Source: CADEFF01 sp964569315 (GTDB lineage: Bacteria; Pseudomonadota; Alphaproteobacteria; Dongiales; Dongiaceae). Taken from it: a stretch of DNA of 11,819 bases. Positions 5,329 through 11,819 of the stretch are shown here, piece after piece. The translations under genes and the position numbers were made by a program. The notes under the pieces were generated by a model. The model was not told the origin of the DNA and did not search any database. It saw nothing but the letters and a program-made list of their open reading frames with translations. Every line of letters begins with the position of its first letter. The first letter of the stretch is position 1. The stretch covers positions 1-11,819 of the forward strand of contig CAZMUZ010000112.1 of the NCBI GenBank assembly GCA_964569315.1, in the 5' to 3' direction.

Positions 5329-6330
5329 CTATTGAACGGCCTTTGCCGCCGCGTCCGAGTATTTGGTGTCGATATAGCCGGCGAGCTTCGGCGCCGTTTT
5401 CAGGATGCCGCCGGCGTTGAGGCCCCAGCCATTATATTCCGCATCGGCGATCGCGGCCTTCGACCAGGAGTACTGATCGTATTTCGTCACCATCACCCAG
5501 GCCTTGGCGATGGAGGGCTGCACCACGACGCCCTGGCGGTGGAAGAAAATCTGCAGCAGCCGAGCCGCGTCGTCCGGGTCCTGCTGGATATATTTCAGCG
5601 ACTTGACCCAGGCGTTGGTGAAACGCTGCACGGTCGTGGGTTCCTTGGTCAGCATCTCCGCGCGCGTGACCAGCGGGATGGCGTCGATCCAGCCGATCGC
5701 CTTCGTCACCGCCGCGGCGTCGAGCACCACCGCCCCCTGCTTGTTGACCAGGATCGGGCCGGTGAAATGACGGGATTCGAAGACCGCATCCGCCTTTTTT
5801 TCGCCGAGCGCCTTGAGCAGGTTGTTCGCCGACATGTTGACGATCTTGAGGTCGGTCGGCTTGAGCTTCGCGGTGTTGAGCAGCCGGACGAGGGCGGGCA
5901 AGGCCTCAGAGCCCTGCAGCAGCGCCACGGTCTTGCCCTTGAGATCCGCGAGCGCCTTGATCCCGGCGTCGGGCCGCGCGACGAGCTCCATCTGGGTACC
6001 CCAGCCGCCCATGGCGATCACCTTGATGGGCGCCTTGGCGGCTACCATAACGAGCATGACGCGCTGCGGCACGACGGCGAAATCGGTGGTCCCGGTGGCG
6101 AGCGAATTGATCACGGCCTCGGGCGAGTTGGTGGAGAGCCCGCTCACCACCAAGCCTTCCTGCGCGAAGAAGCCGCGCTCGATCCCGACGATGGCAGGAA
6201 GGGCGTCCCAGCCGCTGCTGAAAGTGAGACGCGCGAGGGTCGTTTCGGCCGCCCCGGCGGGCGGCGACGCCATGCCGAAGCAGGCAAGGACGAGGAGCAG
6301 AACGCGGGCATAGGTCGGAACGGATGTCAT
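5329..6330 (-). CDS. Periplasmic ABC-transporter substrate-binding protein, NMT1/SsuA/TauA type
   Basis: This 333-residue protein has a Sec signal peptide, MTSVPTYARVLLLVLACFGM to PPAGA, with cleavage before AET. There is no lipobox, so it should be a soluble periplasmic protein. The mature chain opens with a beta strand and GWDALPAIVGIERGFFAQEGL, the typical start of the NMT1/SsuA fold. TTDFAVVPQ and LKGKTVALLQGS follow, as in binding proteins for sulfonates, nitrate or thiamine precursors. Length is normal for the family. The ligand cannot be read from sequence. No permease or ATPase gene is in the window, so it is a solitary component or works with genes elsewhere. The start is supported by GGGAG (plus-strand CTCCC at 6337-6341). 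It is divergent from the Crp/Fnr gene and may be controlled from the shared 474-base region. Confidence 0.9.
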   Translation of the reverse strand: MTSVPTYARVLLLVLACFGMASPPAGAAETTLARLTFSSGWDALPAIVGIERGFFAQEGLVVSGLSTNSPEAVINSLATGTTDFAVVPQRVMLVMVAAKAPIKVIAMGGWGTQMELVARPDAGIKALADLKGKTVALLQGSEALPALVRLLNTAKLKPTDLKIVNMSANNLLKALGEKKADAVFESRHFTGPILVNKQGAVVLDAAAVTKAIGWIDAIPLVTRAEMLTKEPTTVQRFTNAWVKSLKYIQQDPDDAARLLQIFFHRQGVVVQPSIAKAWVMVTKYDQYSWSKAAIADAEYNGWGLNAGGILKTAPKLAGYIDTKYSDAAAKAVQ

Positions 6331-6346
6331 GCGAAACTCCCTTAAT

Positions 6347-6501
6347 ATTCGGTCCGCGTTTACTGTCTCGGTTCCGTTCGCGGAGCGGCGCCGCCGGTCT
6401 GCGGGGATACAGCACAGAACCAGATGCTCGAAATTAAGTTTCTAATACTGGGACCGAATTTTTCTGTGAAAATACTATCAGAAGTCATTGCCGGACCGAA
6501 T
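6347..6501. repeat. Three copies of a 9-base element in the divergent region
   Basis: GGACCGAAT occurs at 6451-6459 and 6493-6501 on the plus strand and at 6347-6355 on the minus strand. The two plus-strand copies extend to GGACCGAATTTTTCTG and GGACCGAATGTTTTCTG and start 42 bases apart, close to four helical turns. This is a candidate regulator-binding array. Confidence 0.6.
6442..6470 (-). promoter_or_regulatory. Candidate sigma70-like promoter for the binding-protein gene
   Basis: Read on the minus strand, TTCACA (6465-6470) is followed by exactly 17 bases and TATTAG (6442-6447). The -35 box matches the consensus at five of six positions and the -10 box at four of six. One copy of the 9-base element lies inside the spacer, where a bound regulator would block RNA polymerase. 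The 5' leader to the ATG would be about 105 bases. Confidence 0.45.
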
Positions 6502-6804
6502 GTTTTCTGGCAGCCTGATGTCCTACGGCGTTTGCCGCCGCCTGGCAGTATATCGGGGATCCACGCGTCCAACCTGGCTCCTTGGTCAAAGTATATAGGA
6601 TAAACGGTAGGTGGTTCGGGCCCTGCCGCGGCGGCATCGCTGGTCGATGAGCAGCTTCGCGTCCCTGTAACATCTCCGGGTTAGGTTCGGGGACAGCATC
6701 GACGGACAGGCGTGGCTCGCGTGCCGACCTCCGTCCGCCCTTTTGGGGCGGCGGCAAGTGCTTTCGAAGAAGCACGGAAACGATAGGGAAGGTTGGGGTA
6801 GATC

Positions 6805-7671
6805 GTGACACACGATGCTCGCAAGGACGGGCTTCGGGTGCGGCGGCGTCCGCCGGCCGTGCCTCACAATTGCGCAGTTTGCCCGGTGCGCAGCCAGACC
6901 GTTTGCAGCGCTTTTTCGACCGACGGTGTTAGCGCGACGCAGCTCTTCAAGACTGGGGACCGCATCCTGTCGGCGCAGGAGCACCTTTATCAGATCGGCG
7001 ACACCTCCTTCGACATCTACAACCTGCTCGACGGATGGGTGGCGCTCTATCGGGTGCTCGCCTCCGGTCAGCGGCAGATTCTCGATTTCGCCTTGCCGGG
7101 GGCATTCCTCGGCTACCAGGCGAATCTCGACGAACCGATGCAGCATGGCGCGGTCTGCATCACCGACGTCGCGGTCTGCGTGTTCCCGCGCAAATCGTTC
7201 CCGGCTTTCGTGGAGCGCCATCCGGCTGTCGGCCACCGCCTGACCGAGATCACCGCTCGCAGCGTGGCGCGGGCGCACGATCAGCTTACCAATGTCGGCG
7301 CCCGGCGCGGCACGGCGCGGCTCGCCCACATGCTGCTCGACATGTATATGCGTGTGCGTCGCAGCCATTCGGACGATGGCGGCGATGCGCTGGAGATGCC
7401 GTTGACGCAGGAACTGATCGCCGATGCGCTCGGCCTCACCACGGTTTACGTGAACCGGATCCTGCGCCATCTGCGGGAACGCGGGCTCGTGATCTTCCGC
7501 AACGGCCGGCTCCGGATCCTCGATCTCGAGGCGCTCTCCCGGATCGCGGAAGTCTGTCCGTTCGATATCGTGGAACTGTCGCCCGCGCCGGTATCGACGG
7601 CGGGAAGCAGCCGGATCAGGCCGGCGCCGGGCCGTTTCTCCGCCGCGACGACGCAACTCCGCAGCAAGTAG
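6805..7671 (+). CDS. Crp/Fnr-family transcription regulator with N-terminal cysteine cluster
   Basis: This 288-residue protein starts at GTG, with GGGAAGG and GGGG shortly upstream. Residues about 46-130 form the cyclic-nucleotide-binding-type beta-roll. The dimerisation helix lies around 140-178. The winged helix-turn-helix is near 199-240, with recognition helix LTTVYVNRILRHLRERG. Cysteines at 23, 26 and 34 (C-x2-C-x7-C) plus Cys118 and Cys125 recall the iron-sulfur ligands of FNR; Cys125 in AVCVFPR aligns with the fourth FNR ligand. The recognition helix has VNR rather than the E-x-x-S-R of FNR, so it should not read a standard FNR box. About 30 extra residues (APVSTAGSSR onward) follow the DNA-binding domain. 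It is divergent from the binding-protein gene and could control it. Family is certain; Fe-S or oxygen sensing is plausible but unproven. Confidence 0.92.
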   Translation: MTHDARKDGLRVRRRPPAVPHNCAVCPVRSQTVCSAFSTDGVSATQLFKTGDRILSAQEHLYQIGDTSFDIYNLLDGWVALYRVLASGQRQILDFALPGAFLGYQANLDEPMQHGAVCITDVAVCVFPRKSFPAFVERHPAVGHRLTEITARSVARAHDQLTNVGARRGTARLAHMLLDMYMRVRRSHSDDGGDALEMPLTQELIADALGLTTVYVNRILRHLRERGLVIFRNGRLRILDLEALSRIAEVCPFDIVELSPAPVSTAGSSRIRPAPGRFSAATTQLRSK

Positions 7672-7673
7672 CG

Positions 7674-7919
7674 CTACTTGCCGCCGCCGTGGCCGGCCTT
7701 GCGGAGACGCTCCTCGTTGCCGCCGGAGCGTTGCGACCAGACCTCCTCGTAGAACCGCACGGCGTCCGCCATGGTGGCGAACTCGAAATGCTGCGGCTCG
7801 TCGTCCCGCGAATGAATGGTGACGCGGATTGCCGCTGCGGCTTCCTGGGTGATCTCGATCCGGGTGATCGAATCAGGCTCGCCCGAGAACCGGGGCTGGG
7901 GGACGCAACTGGGGGCCAT
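7674..7919 (-). CDS. Small protein of unknown function, 81 residues
   Basis: The start was chosen at ATG 7919 (reading MAPSCVPQPR), preceded on the minus strand by GAAGAGAGAAG. The frame stays open to 8093, but that extension has no good start signal. The central part, SITRIEITQ and AIRVTIHSR, looks like two beta strands. EFATMADAVRFYEEVWSQR looks like an amphipathic helix. The tail is basic and Gly-rich (AGHGGGK). No signal peptide, membrane segment or known motif is seen; I do not recognise the family. Its stop lies 2 bases from the stop of the Crp/Fnr gene, in convergent orientation. It could be a spurious frame, but the ordered beta-beta-helix pattern and the RBS favour a real gene. Confidence 0.55.
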   Translation of the reverse strand: MAPSCVPQPRFSGEPDSITRIEITQEAAAAIRVTIHSRDDEPQHFEFATMADAVRFYEEVWSQRSGGNEERLRKAGHGGGK

Positions 7920-8496
7920 CTTCTCTCTCTTCTCGGGGGCGACGGCGTGTGCGGGCAGCTTCGTCGAGCGCGCGCGCCGCACGACGTCCCCTGCAATCGG
8001 CGCGACGATCCGCACAAGTCCGATCGACCAGCCTGGTTGATCGAATGGTCGGCCGGACCCTATCGGGAAACCGTAACGGAAAACCGTCCGCAAATCGACA
8101 TTTTCCGTCCGCTAACGAACCAATGCCCTGCGTTTGTCGGGGTCGCTGCCGCGGTGCGACGGCACTTGCGGAATCGGCAGCCCCCCGCATGTGGGATTAA
8201 ATTCCAAGGAAGAATGGCGGAAGCGCGGCGGAATCTATCCACACCAATCGAGGGTGTTATAGTTTATATTTACCCGGTTTCGACAAGCAATTCGGCCCCG
8301 CGCTTCCGTGCAAGAGCCATGCCGCGAGGCCGGCCATGGCAGGGCCGGGCCGCGGCGGCCGAGTCGCCGCATGGCGAGTTGTTGCCGCCGAGGGGGTCTC
8401 CGGTCGGCGTCGCCGTTGCATAGCGCTTCCGCGGGGCTGGATGACCGGCGGCGGCGCGGCTTGCCGGTTGGCTGCGGCCTCGGGTAAACGGGCGCC
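7920..8496. other. 577-base intergenic region with an AT-rich island
   Basis: I see no supported gene here; the open frames on both strands are Arg/Pro/Ala-rich shadows. The notable part is an AT-rich island at about 8255-8275 (TTATAGTTTATATTTA) in otherwise very GC-rich DNA, next to a small inverted repeat ACACC at 8241-8245 and GGTGT at 8253-8257. It may contain the promoter for uup or for the small minus-strand gene, but no box pair is convincing. Confidence 0.5.
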
Positions 8497-10296
8497 ATGG
8501 CGCCGCCGATTCTCCTTCTCCGCGACATCAGCCTCACCTTCGGCGGCACGCCGCTGCTCGAAGCGGCGGAGCTCTCGGTGTCGGCGGCGGAGCGTGTCTG
8601 CCTCGTCGGCCGGAACGGCTCCGGCAAATCGACCTTGCTCCGGATCGCCGCCGGCACCGTGCAGCCCGATGGCGGCGAGCGTTTCCTGCAACCCGATGCG
8701 ACGCTGCGATATCTCCCCCAGGAACCCGACCTTGCCGGCTTTCCGACGACGCTCGCCTATGTCGAGGCCGGCCTCGATCCGGCCAGCGACCCGCATCGCG
8801 CCCGCTATCTTCTGGAGCAGCTCGGCCTCACCGGCGGAGAGGAACCCGCACGGCTTTCGGGCGGCGAGGCGAGGCGCTGCGCGCTCGCCCGCTGCCTCGC
8901 ACCCGCGCCGGACATCCTGCTGCTGGACGAGCCGACCAACCATCTCGACCTGCCGGCGATCGAATGGCTGGAGCGGGAGCTCAAATCATCCCGCGCCGCC
9001 CTCGTGCTGATCAGCCATGACCGGCGCTTCCTCGACACCCTCTCGCAGGCGACCGTCTGGCTCTCCCAGGGTCGGACGCGCCGGCTGGAGCAGGGCTTCG
9101 CCGGCTTCGAGGCCTGGCGCGACGAGATCGTCGCCCAGGAGGAGGTGGCGCGGCACAAGCTCGATCGAAAGATCGCGGCGGAAACCGACTGGCTGCACAA
9201 GGGCGTGACGGCGAGGCGCAAGCGCAATCAGGGCCGGCTCCGCGCGCTCTTCGAGCTCCGTGCCCGGCGCCGGGAGGAGCGACGGGCCGTGGGCGAGGTC
9301 AATCTCGTCGCGAGCGCCGGCGACATTTCGGGCCAGATGGTGATCGAGGCGAAGGCGATCGCGAAATCCTACGGCGCGACCCCGGTCGTCGCCGACTTCT
9401 CCACGCGCATCAAGCGCGGCGACCGCATCGGCATCATCGGGCCGAACGGCGCCGGCAAGACCACGCTGCTGAAGCTCCTCCTCGGGGAACTGGCGCCGGA
9501 CGGCGGCAGCGTCAGGCGCGGCACCAATCTCCAGATCGCCGCGCTCGAGCAGGGGCGCGACAGCCTCGATCCGGCCCGGAGCCTGAGCGCGACCCTCACT
9601 GCGGGCCGCGGCGATACGGTCTTCGTCGGCGAAACGCCGGTTCACGTCATCAGCTACATGAAGGACTTCCTCTTCCTGCCGGAACAGGCCAGCACGCCGG
9701 TCGGCGCGCTTTCCGGCGGCGAGCGCGGCCGGCTGGCCCTCGCGCGCCTGCTGGCGCGGCCCTCCAATCTGCTGGTGCTGGACGAGCCCACCAACGATCT
9801 CGATCTCGAGACGCTCGATCTGCTGCAGGAGATGCTGTCGGACTATGCCGGCACGGTTCTGCTGGTGAGCCACGATCGCGATTTCCTCGATCGCGTCGTC
9901 ACCTCCGTGATTGCCGCCGAAGGACAGGGGCGGTGGCGCGAATATGCGGGCGGCTACAGCGACATGGCGCTGCAGCGCGGCGACCGGGCGGTAGCGGCTC
10001 CCGAGCGGCCGCGCCGCACGAAACCCGCCGGGCCGCCGCGCCCGGGCGCGGTGCGCCGCAGGCTTTCCTTCAAGGAGGAGCATGCGCTGAAGACGCTGCC
10101 CGACCGCATCGATGCGCTCCAGGCGGAGATCGCGGCGCTTCAGGCGGCGCTGGCGGACCCCGCGCTCTATGGCCGCGACCGGGCCGGCTTCGACAGGGCC
10201 GCGGCCGGCCTGCGCCAGTCCCAATCCGCGCTCGCCGCCGCCGAGGAGGAATGGCTCGCCCTCGAGCTCAAGCGCGAGGAGCTCGAGGGGATCTGA
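8497..10296 (+). CDS. uup: ABC-F family ATPase, Uup type
   Basis: The protein has 599 residues. Two ATPase domains lie in tandem: Walker A GRNGSGKST (38-46), signature LSGGE (120-124) and Walker B ILLLDEPTNHLD (140-151); then Walker A GPNGAGKTT (315-323), signature LSGGER (405-410) and Walker B LLVLDEPTNDLD (425-436). The linker has WLHKGVTARRKRNQGR, typical of Uup. The C-terminus (about 515-599) is a basic then coiled-coil domain rich in Ala, Glu and Leu, the DNA-binding-type tail of Uup. No membrane segments are present, so it is not a transporter. ABC-F proteins act on ribosomes; Uup is linked to precise transposon excision and to ribosome assembly or branched-DNA handling. The start ATG at 8497 has only a weak upstream purine run. 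It is followed 20 bases later by the GIY-YIG gene. Confidence 0.96.
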   Translation: MAPPILLLRDISLTFGGTPLLEAAELSVSAAERVCLVGRNGSGKSTLLRIAAGTVQPDGGERFLQPDATLRYLPQEPDLAGFPTTLAYVEAGLDPASDPHRARYLLEQLGLTGGEEPARLSGGEARRCALARCLAPAPDILLLDEPTNHLDLPAIEWLERELKSSRAALVLISHDRRFLDTLSQATVWLSQGRTRRLEQGFAGFEAWRDEIVAQEEVARHKLDRKIAAETDWLHKGVTARRKRNQGRLRALFELRARRREERRAVGEVNLVASAGDISGQMVIEAKAIAKSYGATPVVADFSTRIKRGDRIGIIGPNGAGKTTLLKLLLGELAPDGGSVRRGTNLQIAALEQGRDSLDPARSLSATLTAGRGDTVFVGETPVHVISYMKDFLFLPEQASTPVGALSGGERGRLALARLLARPSNLLVLDEPTNDLDLETLDLLQEMLSDYAGTVLLVSHDRDFLDRVVTSVIAAEGQGRWREYAGGYSDMALQRGDRAVAAPERPRRTKPAGPPRPGAVRRRLSFKEEHALKTLPDRIDALQAEIAALQAALADPALYGRDRAGFDRAAAGLRQSQSALAAAEEEWLALELKREELEGI

Positions 10297-10316
10297 TCGC
10301 CGGCGAAAGGGGACCG

Positions 10317-10571
10317 ATGAGCTGCTTCGTCTATGTGCTGGGGAGCCGGCGCGGGCACGACCATCGCACCTATGTCGGCTGGACCGTCGATCTCGAGAAG
10401 CGGCTTGCGCAGCACAATGCCGGCCTCGGCGCCAGATCGACGCGCGGGCGCGGCTGGAGCCTGCTTTACGCCGAGCGGTTCGATACGCGGGGCGAGGCGA
10501 TGAGCCGGGAGTGGCACATCAAGCGCGACCGCAAGTTCCGCGCGATGCTGCTGGCGAAGGAATCGGATTGA
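10317..10571 (+). CDS. GIY-YIG domain small protein (YhbQ/UPF0213 type)
   Basis: The protein has 84 residues from ATG 10317, preceded by AAAGGGGA at 10306-10313; the longer frame upstream lies inside uup. FVYVLG (4-9) and TYVGW (18-22) are the two halves of the GIY-YIG motif. Arg29 in LEKRLAQHN, Thr42 and Glu65 in AMSREWHIK match the catalytic positions of the single-domain nuclease-like group. It lies 20 bases after uup, so the two are probably co-transcribed. The cellular role of this small group is not well settled; nuclease activity on branched or damaged DNA is possible from the fold. Confidence 0.93.
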   Translation: MSCFVYVLGSRRGHDHRTYVGWTVDLEKRLAQHNAGLGARSTRGRGWSLLYAERFDTRGEAMSREWHIKRDRKFRAMLLAKESD

Positions 10572-10576
10572 AAGAA

Positions 10577-10591
10577 CCTGCCGCCGGCAGG
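10577..10591. terminator. Short GC hairpin after the GIY-YIG gene
   Basis: CCTGCC at 10577-10582 pairs with GGCAGG at 10586-10591 around a 3-base loop, 5 bases after the stop codon. There is no T-run. It could end the uup operon weakly or be a chance GC palindrome. Confidence 0.3.
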
Positions 10592-10711
10592 GGGACCGGC
10601 ACGCGCGGGGATCGCCATTGGATTGCCCGGGATTCCCTGTATTCTCGCTGGCATCGGGCGTTCGGAAGGCGACCGACGCGCCTTCCCCGTTTCTCCCGGC
10701 CGGACCCGATC

Positions 10712-11362
10712 ATGACGAAACTGCCAAAACCGAAGCCGAAACGTTCCGACCTCCGGCGCCGCGAGCCCCGGGCCGCGCTCGCCGAGGAATCCGTCCCGCC
10801 GGAGGGGATGCCGAGGTTCGGCACCGAGATCCGGACGCTGCGCAAGCAGCGCGGCATGACGCTCGCCGAACTCGCCAAGGCATGCGGGCTGTCGGTCAGT
10901 TTCCTCAGCCAGGTGGAGCGCGACGCCTCCAATCTTTCGGTCGCGGCGCTCTACAAGATCGGCAAGGCGCTCGGCGTCAATCTTACCTGGTTCTTCCACG
11001 CCGGCGACGGCGACCTCATGGGCGAGCGCCATTACATCGTGCGCGCGGATCGGCGGCGGCAGCTTCGCTATGGCACGGGCATGCTGGATCAGCTTCTGGT
11101 GCCGCACCTCAACGGCGCGCTGGCGCTCTTCGTCATCGAGTTTCCGCCCGGCGCCTTTAGCGGCGACGCCAAGATCGCGCCGAACAGCGAACATGCCGGC
11201 CTCGTGCTCGAAGGCGAGTTCGAGCTCATGCTGAACGGGAAACGCTTCCTCCTGAAGGCGGGAGACAGCTTCGGCTTTCCGGGCTCGCTGCAGCATCGCT
11301 ACGGCAACCCGGGCCGGCGGAAGACGGTCGTGGTCTGGACCCATACCCCGCCGACCTATTGA
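10712..11362 (+). CDS. XRE-family regulator with C-terminal cupin domain
   Basis: The protein has 216 residues. The start ATG at 10712 gives a basic tail (TKLPKPKPKRSDLRRR); the Shine-Dalgarno is weak. Residues about 37-94 are an HTH of the XRE type: IRTLRKQRGMTLAELAKACG, then LSVSFLSQVER and SVAALYKIGKALGV. Residues about 140-212 are a small cupin barrel (GLVLEGEFELMLNGK, LKAGDSFGFPGSLQHRYGN), as in PuuR-like regulators that bind small metabolites. Such proteins usually repress a neighbouring catabolic gene. Here the next gene, 125 bases downstream, is a TauD/TfdA dioxygenase with an AT-rich, palindrome-containing upstream region, a likely target. The family is sure; the ligand is unknown. 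Confidence 0.93.
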   Translation: MTKLPKPKPKRSDLRRREPRAALAEESVPPEGMPRFGTEIRTLRKQRGMTLAELAKACGLSVSFLSQVERDASNLSVAALYKIGKALGVNLTWFFHAGDGDLMGERHYIVRADRRRQLRYGTGMLDQLLVPHLNGALALFVIEFPPGAFSGDAKIAPNSEHAGLVLEGEFELMLNGKRFLLKAGDSFGFPGSLQHRYGNPGRRKTVVVWTHTPPTY

Positions 11363-11404
11363 GAGGCGATGGCGCCAAAGGCGGAATTCGGCGGTAAAAT
11401 TTCA

Positions 11405-11448
11405 CTATTGTCTCATTTTATAGAAATCATTACAGTTTATAACAATAG
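11405..11448. promoter_or_regulatory. AT-rich promoter region with inverted repeat before the dioxygenase gene
   Basis: CTATTGT at 11405-11411 and ACAATAG at 11442-11448 form a 7-bp perfect inverted repeat enclosing an AT-rich core with TATAGA (11419-11424) and TATAAC (11438-11443) as possible -10 boxes. No strong -35 is seen. The arms could be an operator for the XRE-cupin regulator encoded just upstream. Confidence 0.45.
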
Positions 11449-11487
11449 AGCCGGAGCCCGGTCGGGGCACATTGGAGGGAGACGACG

Positions 11488-11819
11488 ATGGGCGCGATGC
11501 GTATCCAGCCGATCACCAAGGCGATCGGTGCGACGGTGGAAGGAATCGACCTCAACAAGGACCTGACCGCGGCCGTCGCGGACGCGCTCTACGAAGCGCT
11601 GATGAAGCATCACGCGCTCGTCTTCCGGAAACAGGCCCTGACGCCGGAAGCGCATATCGCCTTCGCCGACAGCATCGGGCCGGTCGTGCCGTTCCATCCC
11701 TTCTATCCCTCGATCGAGGGTCATGGACCCATCGCCGTCATCACCGACAAGAAGGACAGCCCGCCCGAGAACGACATGTGGCACAGCGACCTCAGCGCCA
11801 CGAAGAAGCCGCCCTTCGG
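11488..11819 (+). CDS. TauD/TfdA-family Fe(II)/2-oxoglutarate dioxygenase, 5' part
   Basis: The gene starts at ATG 11488 with GGAGGGAG 6 bases upstream and runs off the right edge after about 110 residues. The opening IQPITKAIGATVEGIDL, then LYEALMKHHALVFRKQALTPEAHIAFA, is the family's N-terminal signature. WHSD holds His99 and Asp101, the first two ligands of the H-x-D...H iron site; the distal His and the Arg that binds 2-oxoglutarate lie beyond the window. Substrates in the family include taurine, alkyl sulfates and phenoxyacetates. The sequence does not say which applies here. The upstream XRE-cupin regulator and the operator-like palindrome suggest local control. Confidence 0.92.
   Translation, partial: MGAMRIQPITKAIGATVEGIDLNKDLTAAVADALYEALMKHHALVFRKQALTPEAHIAFADSIGPVVPFHPFYPSIEGHGPIAVITDKKDSPPENDMWHSDLSATKKPPF

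Larger units (their letters stand above)
6331..6804. other. Divergent intergenic region between the binding-protein and Crp/Fnr genes
   Basis: No convincing gene is seen in these 474 bases; overlapping minus-strand frames are short or antisense to the regulator. It holds a candidate minus-strand promoter (6442-6470), three copies of a 9-base element (6347-6355, 6451-6459, 6493-6501), and a second AT-rich patch near 6586-6606 that may belong to the regulator's promoter, although I cannot place a good -35/-10 pair there. Confidence 0.6.

Noticed and set aside
5332..6345. Plus-strand open frame of 337 residues opposite the binding-protein gene
   Set aside because: It is an Arg/His/Gly-rich shadow; the minus strand has a clear signal peptide and family motifs.
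6586..7656. Minus-strand open frame of 356 residues opposite the Crp/Fnr gene
   Set aside because: It is antisense to a confidently recognised regulator, Arg-rich and without motifs.
7035..8423. Plus-strand open frame of 462 residues overlapping the regulator in another frame
   Set aside because: It is an out-of-frame translation rich in Arg/Pro/Ala; it crosses the regulator's stop and the small minus-strand gene without any domain.
8986..10224. Minus-strand open frame of 412 residues opposite uup
   Set aside because: It is a mirror-frame artefact of high-GC coding; uup has all ABC-F motifs.

Overview
The window is GC-rich proteobacterial chromosome. Gene style suggests an alphaproteobacterium: a Crp/Fnr regulator with an N-terminal cysteine cluster, an NMT1/SsuA-type periplasmic binding protein, and a Uup-type ABC-F ATPase followed by a GIY-YIG protein. 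The sequence alone cannot prove the class. No rRNA, tRNA, CRISPR array, insertion sequence or integrase was seen.

Region 1 (1-5300, all + strand) is the most interesting part. It reads as a divergent functional-amyloid biogenesis locus resembling the Fap system of Pseudomonas (fapA-F). In order it holds: the 3' end of a repeat protein; a complete secreted protein with three Asn/Gln/Gly-rich repeats; a terminator-like hairpin; a third secreted repeat protein; a secreted C39-family cysteine peptidase (FapD-like) overlapping it by ATGA; a small secreted protein with a textbook double-glycine cleavage motif and one degenerate repeat (in the position of FapE); and, after a gap with a strong inverted repeat, a coiled-coil plus Pro-rich linker plus beta-barrel outer-membrane protein (FapF-like). 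The proposed working model is as follows. Subunits enter the periplasm by Sec. The C39 peptidase trims at least the double-glycine protein there. The barrel exports subunits to the cell surface, where the repeats stack into fibres. A perfect hairpin after the second repeat gene could lower expression of downstream genes relative to the subunits.

Region 2 (5300-7920) holds a solitary ABC-transporter binding protein on the minus strand, a 474-base divergent intergenic region with three copies of a 9-base element and a candidate promoter, a Crp/Fnr-type regulator on the plus strand, and a small unknown gene ending tail-to-tail with it.

Region 3 (7920-11819) holds a 577-base gap with little recognisable content, then uup, a GIY-YIG small protein, an XRE-cupin regulator, an AT-rich promoter-like region, and the start of a TauD/TfdA-family dioxygenase cut by the window edge.
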